A stretch of 64,000 bases of DNA from Sphingomonas yabuuchiae. Its GTDB lineage: Bacteria > Pseudomonadota > Alphaproteobacteria > Sphingomonadales > Sphingomonadaceae. Below, piece after piece: positions 27,135-38,960 of this stretch. The stretch lies in assembly GCF_014199595.1 (NCBI RefSeq), contig NZ_JACHNX010000001.1, positions 310,001 to 374,000 of the forward strand, written 5' to 3'. The position numbers and the translations under genes were made by a program. The notes under the pieces are model-generated. The model made no database searches. It was not told the origin of the DNA and saw only the letters and a program-made list of their open reading frames with translations. Each line of letters begins with the position of its first letter. The first letter of the stretch is position 1.

Positions 27135-28337
27135 TCATCCCAGATCGTCGATCGCGGGCTGGGGCTGGGTGAACCAGGCGGCGCCTGTCTCGGTGACATA
27201 GAAATGATCCTCCAGCCGCACGCCGAAGCGGTCGGGCACGACGATCATCGGCTCGTTGGAGAAGCACATGCCCGGCGTCAGCGGGGTCTTGTCGCCACGC
27301 ACCAGATAGGCGGGTTCGTGGATAGACAGGCCGATACCGTGGCCGGTGCGATGCGGCAGGCCGGGCAGGCGATAGTCGGGGCCGAGGCCCGACCGCTCCA
27401 GCACGGCGCGCGCGGCAAAGTCGACCGCCTCGCACGGTTCGCCGGGCCGGACGGCGGCGAAGGCGGCGGCTTGCGCTTCCTTCTCGATGTCCCAGATGCG
27501 GCGGACCTCGTCACCGACCTCGCCGAACGCATAGGTGCGGGTGATGTCGCTGTGATAGCCGTCGATCAGCGTGCCGGTGTCGACCAGCACCACGTCACCG
27601 TCGCGCAGCACATCGTCCTGCGGCAGGCCATGGGGGAAAGCGGTCGAGCGCCCGAATTGCACCGCGCAGAAATAATTGCCGGTCGACGCACCCAGCGCGC
27701 GGTGCGCTTGGTCAATGAAGCGGATGACCTCCGACGCGCGGATGCCTTCGTGCAGGATGCGCGCGGCGCGACGATGCACCTCCAGCGTGATGTCCATCGC
27801 CTGTTGCATCAGCGCGATCTCGGCAGGCGACTTGATCATACGGCAGCCATCGACGACCGGCCCGGCATCGACCAAGGCAACGCCCGGCGCGGCGGCACGG
27901 ATACGCTCGACGAACAGGAAGGCCATGGCGGGGTCGATCGCCAAGGTCTGGGCCCCCGCCGCCTTCAGCGCGTCGGCGACCAGCGCGGAGGGGCTTTCAT
28001 CCTCTTCCCACAGGCGGATGTCGGTGGCGGGGATGGACAGGCTGGCCTCGAACGAGCCCAGTTCGAAGCCGGGGCAGATGAAGATCGGCTCGCCCGCGAT
28101 CGGCAGCAGCATCGCCACCAGCCGCTCGGTCGCGCCCCAGGCGACGCCGGTGAAATAGCGCAAGGAGGCGCCTGCACCGATCAGCAGTGCGTCGGCACCC
28201 ATCTGGCCCATCAATTCGCGGGCACGGGTCAGCCGCTGCGCCCGTTCCTGTGCCGTGATGACCGGCGCGGGGTTCGCCCAGGGCGACAGGCTCGCCAGTT
28301 CGCGCTCCGCCGTCGATCCGCCGATCATTCCCGCCAT
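27135..28337 (-). CDS. M24 family metallopeptidase (Xaa-Pro type)
   Basis: The 400-residue product has the creatinase-like N-terminal domain (ALLIGAGASLRYFTGVAW) and the pita-bread catalytic domain with all five metal ligands: two aspartates in LVDTGTLIDGYHSDITRTY, His in HRTGHGIGLSIHEPAY, Glu in FSNEPM and Glu in RLEDHFYV. This is the set of Xaa-Pro aminopeptidases and dipeptidases. The upstream palindrome shared with the hydroxyproline genes suggests that it frees proline or hydroxyproline from peptides for the same pathway. No signal peptide is seen, so it acts in the cytoplasm. Confidence 0.9.
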   Translation of the reverse strand: MAGMIGGSTAERELASLSPWANPAPVITAQERAQRLTRARELMGQMGADALLIGAGASLRYFTGVAWGATERLVAMLLPIAGEPIFICPGFELGSFEASLSIPATDIRLWEEDESPSALVADALKAAGAQTLAIDPAMAFLFVERIRAAAPGVALVDAGPVVDGCRMIKSPAEIALMQQAMDITLEVHRRAARILHEGIRASEVIRFIDQAHRALGASTGNYFCAVQFGRSTAFPHGLPQDDVLRDGDVVLVDTGTLIDGYHSDITRTYAFGEVGDEVRRIWDIEKEAQAAAFAAVRPGEPCEAVDFAARAVLERSGLGPDYRLPGLPHRTGHGIGLSIHEPAYLVRGDKTPLTPGMCFSNEPMIVVPDRFGVRLEDHFYVTETGAAWFTQPQPAIDDLG

Positions 28338-28352
28338 GTCACTCGCTCCGTT

Positions 28353-28362
28353 TCGTATACGG
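28353..28362. promoter_or_regulatory. Probable operator, TCGTATACGG palindrome (site 2)
   Basis: Identical over ten bases to the site at 25870-25879; it lies 15 bases upstream of the M24 peptidase ATG. Confidence 0.55.
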
Positions 28363-28407
28363 TTGGCGTGTTAGCGCGGGTTGGCATGAGGCGCCAGACG
28401 GGGCGTG

Positions 28408-28573
28408 GGCTTCGACTTCGCTCAGCCCGAACGGAGCGGGGGTGGCGGGGGCGGGGCGGGGGAAATCCGCAGCCCAACCCCCGTTCAGCCTGAGCGCAGT
28501 CGAAGGCCAAGGGATGAACTTCGCCCAGCACATATCATGGGACGTACGCTTCGACTTCGCTCAGCATGAACGG
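28408..28573. repeat. Family C repeat cluster (copy 3)
   Basis: Three units in alternating orientation: ggcttcgacttcgctcagcc at 28408, its complement cgttcagcctgagcgcagtc at 28481, and cgcttcgacttcgctcagca at 28547. The cluster lies between the M24 peptidase promoter and the 3' end of the S10-type peptidase gene. Confidence 0.78.
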
Positions 28574-28605
28574 CTGTGGGATATGGCGCTGCGGAAGTGC
28601 GAGGC

Positions 28606-30114
28606 TCACCCCCCGTACATCGCCATCGCATCCCGCCGGAACGCCGCGCCGCTGTCAGTGCGGCTGTAGAACATGTGTCCGCCCGGATAGACGTTCAGCT
28701 TCACCCGCTGCGCCACGCCATAGCTCGGCATCTGGTCGACGATCAGCCGCGAGGCAAAGTACGGGCAGGACAGGTCGTCCCAGCCATGCACGATCATCAC
28801 CTTCATCTTGGGATCGTTGGCGATCGCCTTGCGCAGGTCGGTGACGGGGGTGTCGTCGGGCTTGCCGCGATCCCAGGCGCTGTTCACCTCATAGGACAGC
28901 GCATGATAGCGCGCGTCGGTCTTCCAGCCCACTTCGCGCGTCACGAAGTCGACCATCGCGCTGGTCGTCGGCGCGATCAGCGAGTCGAGCAGCGGGTCGT
29001 TGGACCGTTGCTGCGACGACCAGGGGAAGGGATCGAAGGCAGTGACGTTCGAATCGTAGATACTGCCGATCGTCGAATCGTTGCGGTGAATCTCGCGCAG
29101 GTACGTCCGCGTGTCGATCCGCCCGCCCAGCTTGCGGACCAGGGCAGGGTCCAGTCCGGTCAGTTCGGTGACGCGGGTCACCATCCGGTCGACGGCTTGC
29201 GTATCCGACCGCCCGCGCATCAGGTCGCGCAGGTAGTCGCCGCGCGCATAGGCCTCGACCCCGGCCATCGCTTCGGGCGTCAGCTTGCCCTGCCGCTCCA
29301 ACTGGGCGGCGGCCATCGAGGGCAGGTCGATCATCCACGGCAAGGGCGACAGCGCGGTGGCATCGTCGCCCGAGGCGGGGTCGAGATAGGGCGACACCAT
29401 GATCAGGCCGTTCACCCCGACGCCGATCTGCGACTGGAGCTCATAGGCGATGCGCGGCGCGCGATAGCCGCCATAGCTTTCGCCCATGACGTACTTCGGC
29501 GAACGCAACCGGCCTTCCTTGACCAGCCAGTCATAGACAACCTTGGACAGATATTTGATGTCCGGGTCGTTGGCGAAAAAGGCCTTTTTGGTCTCCGCCT
29601 CATCCACCAGGCTGCGACTGAAGCCGGTGCCGATGGGATCGATGAAGACCAGGTCGGTGAAGTCCAGCCAGCTATTGGGATTGTCGGTCGTCACCGGCGC
29701 GTCGGAAGGGGCATCGCCCTGCGCGCCGAACGGAACGCGCTTGGGGCCGACCGCGCCCAGGTTCAGATAGACCGAGGCCGCGCCCGGCCCGCCGTTGAAC
29801 GCGAAGGTGACGGGGCGCCGCACATCGCCACCGGGCACGGTATAGGCGGTATAGACGACCTGCCCGATCTCCTTGCCCTTGTCGTCGCGCACCGCGATCT
29901 TGCCGATGGTCGCCTTGTAGTTGACGACCCGGCCGCCGATCCGTGCCGATTGGCTGATCGTCTTGTCGGCGGGCAGGGGCGGACGCTTGCTGTCATCGTC
30001 CTTCGTTTCGGTGGTCGTCTTGGTCTCGGTCTTCTCGGCCTTTTGCGCGAAGGCAGGCGTGGCGGCGCTGGCGGCCAGCAGCAACAGGGCGGTCAGGTGC
30101 AAGGTTTTGGACAC
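28606..30114 (-). CDS. S10-type serine carboxypeptidase, secreted
   Basis: The 502-residue product has a signal peptide ([24 protein letters not shown]), a charged Lys/Thr/Asp linker (about 25-45) and an alpha/beta-hydrolase peptidase domain. The oxyanion/substrate region [12 protein letters not shown], nucleophile serine in [12 protein letters not shown], aspartate in [12 protein letters not shown] and histidine in [10 protein letters not shown] are all present, as in peptidase family S10. Bacterial members are poorly studied; a periplasmic carboxypeptidase role is likely. It is divergent from uvrA, with 165 bases between. Confidence 0.88.
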   Translation of the reverse strand: MSKTLHLTALLLLAASAATPAFAQKAEKTETKTTTETKDDDSKRPPLPADKTISQSARIGGRVVNYKATIGKIAVRDDKGKEIGQVVYTAYTVPGGDVRRPVTFAFNGGPGAASVYLNLGAVGPKRVPFGAQGDAPSDAPVTTDNPNSWLDFTDLVFIDPIGTGFSRSLVDEAETKKAFFANDPDIKYLSKVVYDWLVKEGRLRSPKYVMGESYGGYRAPRIAYELQSQIGVGVNGLIMVSPYLDPASGDDATALSPLPWMIDLPSMAAAQLERQGKLTPEAMAGVEAYARGDYLRDLMRGRSDTQAVDRMVTRVTELTGLDPALVRKLGGRIDTRTYLREIHRNDSTIGSIYDSNVTAFDPFPWSSQQRSNDPLLDSLIAPTTSAMVDFVTREVGWKTDARYHALSYEVNSAWDRGKPDDTPVTDLRKAIANDPKMKVMIVHGWDDLSCPYFASRLIVDQMPSYGVAQRVKLNVYPGGHMFYSRTDSGAAFRRDAMAMYGG

Positions 30115-30257
30115 GTTGGAAACTACTCCCCCTCGAACGGCGATCGGCAGCTATTAGGATCAAGCGGGATCATGCGCCGGACTTCCGCGTTCCCGCAAGC
30201 CCGCCCCTCTCGAAACGGCCGTTCCCGCTCCCTATCTCGCCTCTGGCATTCCTCCCG

Positions 30258-30272
30258 GAACAGAAGTAGAAC
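30258..30272 (+). promoter_or_regulatory. LexA (SOS) box of uvrA
   Basis: GAAC-AGAAGTA-GAAC, that is GAAC-N7-GAAC, the complement of the alphaproteobacterial LexA site GTTC-N7-GTTC. It ends eight bases before the uvrA ATG, so LexA binding would block transcription or early elongation. Confidence 0.75.
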
Positions 30273-30279
30273 CTGCCTC

Positions 30280-33180
<2,901 letters not shown>

Positions 33181-33337
33181 GTCTTCTTCGGGACGGGGGG
33201 ACGGGTTTTGATAGGCCCCGGCATTTGACGATGGTGTCGGTTTGCCATCCGACTCGCACAGGCCGCGTCCTAGTGCAGGCGGTTGGCCGACTGTGCCGAC
33301 CGTATCCGCCACGGAAGGGGGCCTTCTCTTCTTCCTG

Positions 33338-33427
33338 CCACCCCGGCAAAGGCCGGGGACCAGTTGCGGAACGGTCGGAGGCACCTGCGGCAGCCACCCA
33401 ACTGGATTCCGGCTTTCGTCGGGATGG
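33338..33427. repeat. Inverted repeat, family D (copy 2)
   Basis: caccccggcaaaggccgggg at the left and actggattccggctttcgtc with cgggatgg at the right; a more diverged version of the copy at 20454-20584, with the ccagttgcgga/ccaactgga joints kept. Confidence 0.7.
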
Positions 33428-33516
33428 TATGATGGGGCGTTGGCGAGCTTCGGTCGAGACGTCGCTTGGCTGGGGGAGTGGGCCGGCCACCTCCCTGCGC
33501 CGATAGGTTGTCCCTT

Positions 33517-33580
33517 GGCCTTCGACTTCGCTCAGGCCGAACGAAGGTGGGACACTTCTCCCGTTCGCACCGAGCGCAGT
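33517..33580. repeat. Family C repeat pair (copy 4)
   Basis: ggccttcgacttcgctcagg at 33517 and an inverted, shortened partner cccgttcgcaccgagcgcag at 33560. Confidence 0.7.
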
Positions 33581-33697
33581 CTAACTGTACGCCCCACCCG
33601 CAAACGCCCGCACCAAATCCCGGCAAAACCCCTTAACATATCGCAACCTTTGGCCCCGCAAAGCGATTCCCCCGCATCACCCATGAGGGAGGATGTA

Positions 33698-34108
33698 ATG
33701 CGTGCATGGACACTCGGCCTGATCGGGGCCGCGACGCTGGTTTCCGGTTGCTCCACCTATGACAATGGTTTTGGCGGCTTGGGCGGCGGCCCACGTTATG
33801 CCTATGACTATAACCGACCCGATCCCGCTTATGGCGGCTATTATGCCGACCGTTATTATGTCGACAATGCGCGGTATCGCGAGCGGCGGCTGAGCCGGAA
33901 CGACCGTGTCTATGTCGGGCAGGACGGCCGCTATTATTGTCGTCGCAACGACGGCACCACCGGCCTGATCGTTGGCGGTATCGCGGGCGGTGCGCTGGGC
34001 GCGGCGATCACCTCGGGCGGGTCGCAGACGCTCGGCACGCTGCTGGGCGCCGCCGGTGGTGCGCTGGCCGGACGCGCCATCGAGCGAAACAATGTCCGCT
34101 GCCGCTAA
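33698..34108 (+). CDS. Lipoprotein with glycine-zipper 2TM domain
   Basis: The 136-residue product has a lipoprotein signal peptide with lipobox LVSGC (Cys18), a Tyr/Arg/Gly-rich middle (YAYDYNRPDPAYGGYYADRYY) and a glycine-zipper hairpin (TGLIVGGIAGGALGAAITSGG...LLGAAGGALAGRAIE), as in Rickettsia 17-kDa surface antigen relatives. It should be an outer-membrane lipoprotein. A strong Shine-Dalgarno (GAGGGAGGA) precedes ATG 33698; an in-frame ATG at 33683 is the alternative but would spoil the signal peptide. It is followed by a hairpin. Confidence 0.85.
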   Translation: MRAWTLGLIGAATLVSGCSTYDNGFGGLGGGPRYAYDYNRPDPAYGGYYADRYYVDNARYRERRLSRNDRVYVGQDGRYYCRRNDGTTGLIVGGIAGGALGAAITSGGSQTLGTLLGAAGGALAGRAIERNNVRCR

Positions 34109-34137
34109 ACCCGGCTGTTGACGTTCGACAAAGGATT

Positions 34138-34177
34138 GGGCCGGACCTCTCCCTGTGGCAAGGAGAGGTCCGGCCTT
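34138..34177 (+). terminator. Hairpin, probable terminator
   Basis: A 12-bp perfect stem, ccggacctctcc (34141-34152) with ggagaggtccgg (34162-34173), 30 bases after the lipoprotein stop. The tail is only weakly T-rich (ccttgtc), so it may act instead as an mRNA 3' end protector. Confidence 0.6.
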
Positions 34178-34334
34178 GTCGTGTCCGGCGACAATAAACG
34201 CCAGATGAACGGCATGTCACTTTCTGCGACAATTGGCGACAATATGGCTAAGTCATTGGTATAGCTTTGTGATTGTCGCGACCCATATTGCGGATCGGGC
34301 CAGTAATCGCCCGCTTTATTATGGGAGTGTCATC

Positions 34335-34658
34335 ATGAAGGCCATGATCCTTGCAAGCCTGGGTTTCGCCACCATCGCCGTCCCCACGGTCGCCGAGGCG
34401 CAGCGCTGGACCCCGATCGCGCAGCGCCAGGGCCAGTTGCAGCAGCGGATCGACCAGGGCATCCGCTCGGGCGCGCTCAATCGGCGCGAGGCTGGGCGGC
34501 TCCAGTCCGAACTGCGCGGCCTGAGCCAGCTCGAATATCGCTATCGCCGGTCGGGCGGTGGCCTGAGCGTCTCGGAGCGCAATGATCTGGACCGTCGCTA
34601 TGCGATGCTGAGCCGTCAGGTCCGCTTTGAGAAGAACGACCGCAATTATCGCCGCTGA
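34335..34658 (+). CDS. Small secreted helical protein
   Basis: The 107-residue product has a signal peptide (MKAMILASLGFATIAVPTVAEA, cut before Q23) and a mature chain rich in Arg, Gln and Leu with regular spacing: QRQGQLQQRIDQGIRSGALNRREAGRLQSELR. This QRIDQGIRSGxLxxxEA pattern is common in small periplasmic proteins of sphingomonads with no known role. ATG 34335 follows a GGGAG. Its last 13 bases overlap the end of the convergent SleB gene. Confidence 0.75.
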   Translation: MKAMILASLGFATIAVPTVAEAQRWTPIAQRQGQLQQRIDQGIRSGALNRREAGRLQSELRGLSQLEYRYRRSGGGLSVSERNDLDRRYAMLSRQVRFEKNDRNYRR

Positions 34659-35710
34659 TGGGTGCCGGTCGCCCGGCTTGGCAAATCGGAGCTCGGAACG
34701 TTCGAGCGCGGTGTGTCGGGCCGCTCGATCGGGCGGCCGCTATCCTTCCATTTATCCAGTATCTGGCCCGATGTGGCCAGCCGGTCGCTGATCCCCGTTT
34801 CGCGTGGCGGAGCGGGGGTCGGCGTTTCACGCGTTATGGCAGGGCGTGCGGGAGCCGGCGTCGCGCCGGGCAGAGGCGGCGCGGGCAGGGTCGCCGGGGC
34901 GGGCGGCAGCACGTCGCTGCTCGCCGTTTCGGGTGCCGGAGTAGACGGGAGCACGGGAAGCACCTCTCCCCCCGCATAGGCGCGGCTCATCGCAGCGGCG
35001 GTGCCCCAATAGCCCTTCCAGCGATGGAACAGATGCGCGCCGACCATGTCGGTCATCACCATGGCGCGGTTCCAGGCGGGCGCGACGGCAAAGGTATGGT
35101 AATGCGTCGCCAGCCCGACCGGCGCATAGACTCCGCCCGACAGCGCCGCCGCCGCGACCTGCGCCGCACGGGACCAGCCCGCAATGGCGGGAGTGCGCGA
35201 CAGGGCGCCATCGCAGGCGAAGCTAAACTGGCAATGCGCGCGCTCGATCCCCTGATAGACGACGCCGCATACCGTGGCGGGGAAGGCGGGATGCCGCGCG
35301 CGATTGAGTACGACCTGCGCCACGGCGCGCTGCCCGTCGATGCTTTCGCCGCCCGCTTCGTAATAGATGGCGGCGGTCAGGCACTGCATCGCGCGCGCGC
35401 GGTCGATCGCGCTCGCGCGGCCCCAGGCAAAGGGCCGGGCGGCCACCACGCCGCTATCGGCGATGCTGGCCCCCGGCGGGATCGGCAAGGCGGGCAGGGC
35501 GACGGTGCCCGTGCTGCCGTCGATGGCGGGCAGGGCGTCGCCGACGGGAGCGGTGGCGGGTGTGGGCCGAAGTTGCGGCGTGGCGACGACCACAGGCTCC
35601 GCCCGCTTGGCACCTTGCGCGGCCAGTATCATGCCGAACGCCAGCATCAGGCCGAGCAGCGCCAGCCAGACCTGTATCATCCGCCTTACTGTCCGCTTCG
35701 CCACCCGCAA
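34646..35710 (-). CDS. SleB-type cell wall hydrolase
   Basis: The 354-residue product has one N-terminal membrane anchor (MIQVWLALLGLMLAFGMIL), a Pro/Ala-rich stalk and a Hydrolase_2 (SleB) domain from about 108 to 230: AMQCLTAAIYYEAGGES with the catalytic glutamate, GQRAVAQVVLNRARHPAFP, and HCQFSFACDG. It should cut peptidoglycan as a lytic transglycosylase or amidase, as in spore cortex SleB and alphaproteobacterial relatives. The C-terminal about 110 residues are Pro/Thr-rich and probably disordered. It is convergent with the small secreted protein gene. Confidence 0.85.
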   Translation of the reverse strand: MRVAKRTVRRMIQVWLALLGLMLAFGMILAAQGAKRAEPVVVATPQLRPTPATAPVGDALPAIDGSTGTVALPALPIPPGASIADSGVVAARPFAWGRASAIDRARAMQCLTAAIYYEAGGESIDGQRAVAQVVLNRARHPAFPATVCGVVYQGIERAHCQFSFACDGALSRTPAIAGWSRAAQVAAAALSGGVYAPVGLATHYHTFAVAPAWNRAMVMTDMVGAHLFHRWKGYWGTAAAMSRAYAGGEVLPVLPSTPAPETASSDVLPPAPATLPAPPLPGATPAPARPAITRETPTPAPPRETGISDRLATSGQILDKWKDSGRPIERPDTPRSNVPSSDLPSRATGTHQRR

Positions 35711-35791
35711 TGTGGGGAGTCCTCCAGCCCTGCCGCTCTCAGATTATGGTTATACCCGCGAGGGTTAAGGATTTTGCGTAGCGGCGGATCT

Positions 35792-35845
35792 GCCCCTCCA
35801 CCATCCTTCGGATGGTCCCCCTCCCCAAGCAGAGCTTGGGGAGGA
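35792..35845. repeat. Family B repeat, half copy (copy 2)
   Basis: cccctccaccatccttcgga and ccccaagcagagcttgggga match the right half of the copy at 7862-8004. The left half is missing. It lies just past the M16 peptidase stop. Confidence 0.75.
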
Positions 35846-35853
35846 ATGGGGGG

Positions 35854-38697
35854 TCAGCGTAGTTTCGGCGAGTCGAGATTGACCGAGGCGGCCGGGATGA
35901 CCTCGACCTCCGGATGGGCCTGACGCAGCGCGGGCAGGAACTGCTTGGCGTCGCCGACCACGATGATGCTGGCCGCCTTGGGATCGAGGAGCGTGGCCGA
36001 AACCGACTCGACCGCTGCCGGGTCCACCGCCTGGACACGCGGGATATAGCGGCTCAGTTCCTCCAGCGGCACGCCTTGCAGCGTGTAGTTGGCCAATATG
36101 TCGGCGATGCCGTCGGTCGTCTCGATCGTCCGGCCGAAGTTGCCGACCAGCACCGCCTGCCGCGTCGCCAGTTCGTCCTGCGGCACGGGCGCGGTGCCCA
36201 GCTTGCGCATCTCGGCATCGATCAGCCCGACAACTTCGGCGGCCGAGGGGTTCTTGGTCTGGGTCCGCGCGGAGATCAGGCCGATGTCACGCCCCGTCGC
36301 CAGCGAGCTGCCCGCGCCGTAAGCCAGCCCGCGCTTGATGCGGATTTCTTGGTTGAGTCGTGAGGAGAAGCCGCCGCCCAGCACGGTGTTCGCTACCGCT
36401 AGCGGGTAATAGCGGTCATCGGCGCGGCGAATGCCCGAACGTGCGACGACCACGCCGGCCTGTCCGGCATCGGGCATGTCGACAACGATGACGCGCGGCG
36501 CGGGGAAGGCGGGTTCGGGGGGCTTGGCCGTCGTCGTCGCGGCGGCTCCGGCCACCTGCCAATTGCCCAGATAACGCTCGGCGACCTGTTGGGCCTGGGC
36601 GGGGGTCACGTCGCCGACCAGCAGCAGCGTCGCCTGACCCGGTTTCCAGCTTCGTGCATAGGCGGCGGTCAGGTCGGCACGGGTCAGCCCCTTCAGCGAT
36701 GCGGGCGTGCCCGACAGCGGCTGGCCATAGGGACGCGCGCCATAGACGACGCGGTCGGCGACCATCGCCGACAGCTGCGCCGGGTTCTGCATGGCGACGT
36801 TCAGGCTGTCGATCGACTGGGTACGGGCGCGGTCGATCTCCTCCGGCTTGAACGCCGGGTTGGTCGCGACATCGGCCAATATGGTCATCGCCGTGCCGAG
36901 CTGCGCCGAGGGGACGGTCAGGTCGATGGTCGCGCCGTCATCCGAGGCTCCGGCCGCAATCGATCCGCCCAGGCTTTCGACCGCGCGCGCGATCTCCGTC
37001 GCCGAGCGGGTCGTGGTACCCTTGGTCATCAGCTCGGACGACAGGCTGCTTGCGCCCGCCTTGCCCACCGGATCGGTCGCCGCGCCGCCCAGCGCCACCA
37101 GCGAGGCGGTGACGAGCGGCAAATCGTGCCGCTCGACCGTCACGACGCGCAGGCCGTTGGGCAGCGTGGTCGCGACCGGTTGCGGCAGGGTGGGGGCGAT
37201 GGCCGCGCCGGGCGCGGGGGGCAGGATGCGCTGCCCCTCAGGGGCGGGCGTCACCACCTCGATATTGGCGGGCGGGGTCAGCGCCGCGGTCTGGACCGTC
37301 GGCGCGATCTCGATCGGCATCAGGCGGACATTCGCCGGGCGTTCGCTGTCGGGCAGGTAGCGGATGGTCGCGCTCTGGCTGTCCTTCAGATAGGTACGGG
37401 CGACGCGCTGGATATCGGCGGCCGTCACCTTCTGCACGGCGGCGATCTGGCGGTCGGCGGCGCTGGGGTCGCCGTCGACGATGACGCTGTTGGCGATCAG
37501 ACTGGCCTTGCCCTCGGCGGTCTCCCGCTGCTTGAGCGCGGCAGTCAGCAACTCGTTCTTCGCCTCGGCCAGTTCGGTGGCGGAGACGGGGGTGTCACGC
37601 AGCCGGGCGACCTCCTTCTTGAGCGCCGCCTCGCCCTCGGCCACCGGCTTGCCGCTCGCCATCATCGCATAGAGGACGATGTTGCCGGTCGACTGCTTGG
37701 TGTCGAGGAAGGTCGCGGCCGACTGGGCCAGCTGGTCGCGGTACACCAGATCCTCATACAGCCGCGAGCTTTCGCCCGCCGACAGGATGGCGTTCAACAC
37801 CATCAGCGCAGGGGTATCGGCGCTCCGCTCGGGCGGAATGTGATAGCTGATCAGGACGGCGGGCAGCGGCGTGTTGGGCTCATAGACGGTGCGCGATACG
37901 GCTTGCGTCCGTGCCGGTTCCTGCACGGTGACGCGCGGGATCGCGGTCGCGGGCCGCTTGATGTTCGCGAAATACTGGTCGACCCAGCGGTTCAGCTGAG
38001 CAGGGTCGAAATTGCCCGACACGACCAGCACCGCATTGTCGGGCCGGTAATAGGTGGCGTGGAAGGCGCGCACATCGTCGATGCCCGCCGACTCCAGTTC
38101 CTCCAGGCTGCCGATGCCCGGCCGCGCATAGGGGTGCGTCGTGTAGGCGAGCTTGGGGTAATAGATGGAGAACAGCTTGCCGTATGGCTGGGCGAGGGTG
38201 CGCTGGCGCAGTTCCTCCTTCACCACGTCGCGTTCGCTGGCGAAGCTCTTGGGCTCGACGACCAGCGCGGCCATGCGGTCGGCTTCCGCGAACAGCAGGC
38301 GCTGCAGATGGTTGGCGGGCACCACCTCGAAATAATTGGTGTAGTCGTCGGCGGTCGAGGCGTTGTTATAGCCGCCGACATCCTCGGTCAGGCGATCCAT
38401 CTGTTCGGGGACGAGGTTGCGCGTCGCCTTGAACATCAGATGCTCGAACATGTGGGCAAAGCCCGAGCGGCCCTTGGGATCGTCCTTCGACCCGACATCG
38501 TACCAGACCTGGACCGAGACGTTGGGCGTCGTCGTGTCGCGAATGGCATAGACGCGCAGGCCGTTGGGCAGGGTGCGCGTGGCGAAGTCGATGGGCTTCA
38601 CGCTTTCCGTGCGCGCCGGGCTCGGCGCGGTTTGCGCTCCTGCCAGCGAGGGAAGGGCGGCGACGCCGAGCAGAAGCGCGGCACGGAAAAGGCGCAT
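35854..38697 (-). CDS. M16 family zinc peptidase, two-domain, secreted
   Basis: The 947-residue product has a signal peptide (MRLFRAALLLGVAALPSLAGAQ) and two M16 halves. The first half carries the inverted zinc motif HxxEH (FAHMFEHLMFK, about 82-86) and the LLFAEADRM region with the third ligand further on; the second half (from about 500: TTLPNGLRVVTVERHDLP) lacks the HxxEH motif and is inactive, as in the pitrilysin and processing-peptidase families. It probably degrades peptides in the periplasm. It appears to be transcribed on its own after the tgt group. Confidence 0.92.
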   Translation of the reverse strand: MRLFRAALLLGVAALPSLAGAQTAPSPARTESVKPIDFATRTLPNGLRVYAIRDTTTPNVSVQVWYDVGSKDDPKGRSGFAHMFEHLMFKATRNLVPEQMDRLTEDVGGYNNASTADDYTNYFEVVPANHLQRLLFAEADRMAALVVEPKSFASERDVVKEELRQRTLAQPYGKLFSIYYPKLAYTTHPYARPGIGSLEELESAGIDDVRAFHATYYRPDNAVLVVSGNFDPAQLNRWVDQYFANIKRPATAIPRVTVQEPARTQAVSRTVYEPNTPLPAVLISYHIPPERSADTPALMVLNAILSAGESSRLYEDLVYRDQLAQSAATFLDTKQSTGNIVLYAMMASGKPVAEGEAALKKEVARLRDTPVSATELAEAKNELLTAALKQRETAEGKASLIANSVIVDGDPSAADRQIAAVQKVTAADIQRVARTYLKDSQSATIRYLPDSERPANVRLMPIEIAPTVQTAALTPPANIEVVTPAPEGQRILPPAPGAAIAPTLPQPVATTLPNGLRVVTVERHDLPLVTASLVALGGAATDPVGKAGASSLSSELMTKGTTTRSATEIARAVESLGGSIAAGASDDGATIDLTVPSAQLGTAMTILADVATNPAFKPEEIDRARTQSIDSLNVAMQNPAQLSAMVADRVVYGARPYGQPLSGTPASLKGLTRADLTAAYARSWKPGQATLLLVGDVTPAQAQQVAERYLGNWQVAGAAATTTAKPPEPAFPAPRVIVVDMPDAGQAGVVVARSGIRRADDRYYPLAVANTVLGGGFSSRLNQEIRIKRGLAYGAGSSLATGRDIGLISARTQTKNPSAAEVVGLIDAEMRKLGTAPVPQDELATRQAVLVGNFGRTIETTDGIADILANYTLQGVPLEELSRYIPRVQAVDPAAVESVSATLLDPKAASIIVVGDAKQFLPALRQAHPEVEVIPAASVNLDSPKLR

Positions 38698-38724
38698 GAA
38701 AACCCTCGTTTCAGTGGAAGCGGA

Positions 38725-38937
38725 TTATTTGGACTTGTTGCGCGTGCCGTACAGCACCGCCGCCGCGATCGCGGCCGAACCGATGCCGACGCCCAGGCCG
38801 ATCTTGCCCATCGGCCAGTTGCGTGTCTTTTCCTTGATCGACGTGGCGGTCGCCTCGGCGGCGGCGACGGCGTGATCCTTGGCCTCCTTGGCGGCGGCGA
38901 GGATTTCGTTGGGGGCGTCTTCGCTATGATCGGTCAT
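38725..38937 (-). CDS. Small single-span protein, unknown
   Basis: The 70-residue product has an Ala/Glu/Lys-rich helical front (NEILAAAKEAKDHAVAAAEAT) and one C-terminal membrane span (GKIGLGVGIGSAAIAAAVLYG) ending in basic TRNKSK. The layout resembles small membrane-tethered proteins of the YqjD/ElaB kind, though similarity is too weak to name it. It lies 23 bases after tgt on the same strand and 27 before the M16 gene. Confidence 0.7.
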   Translation of the reverse strand: MTDHSEDAPNEILAAAKEAKDHAVAAAEATATSIKEKTRNWPMGKIGLGVGIGSAAIAAAVLYGTRNKSK

Positions 38938-38960
38938 GTTACTCTCCTACTCGACCCGAA

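Larger units (their letters stand above)
33181..33697. other. Gene-free region rich in repeats
   Basis: About 517 bases after uvrA without a convincing gene. Open frames here read through repeats. It holds a family D copy (33338-33427), a family C copy (33517-33580) and probably the promoter of the lipoprotein gene at its right end; no clear -35/-10 pair is seen. The first 150 bases show nothing I can name. Confidence 0.6.

Noticed and set aside
28576..30279. 5' extension of the uvrA frame to 28576
   Set aside because: It runs antisense over the S10-type peptidase; UvrA homologues start at [10 protein letters not shown] (30280).
33225..33506. Open frame giving CHPGKGRGP...LDSGFRRDG type peptide
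   Set aside because: This is the familiar translation of a family D repeat, not a gene.
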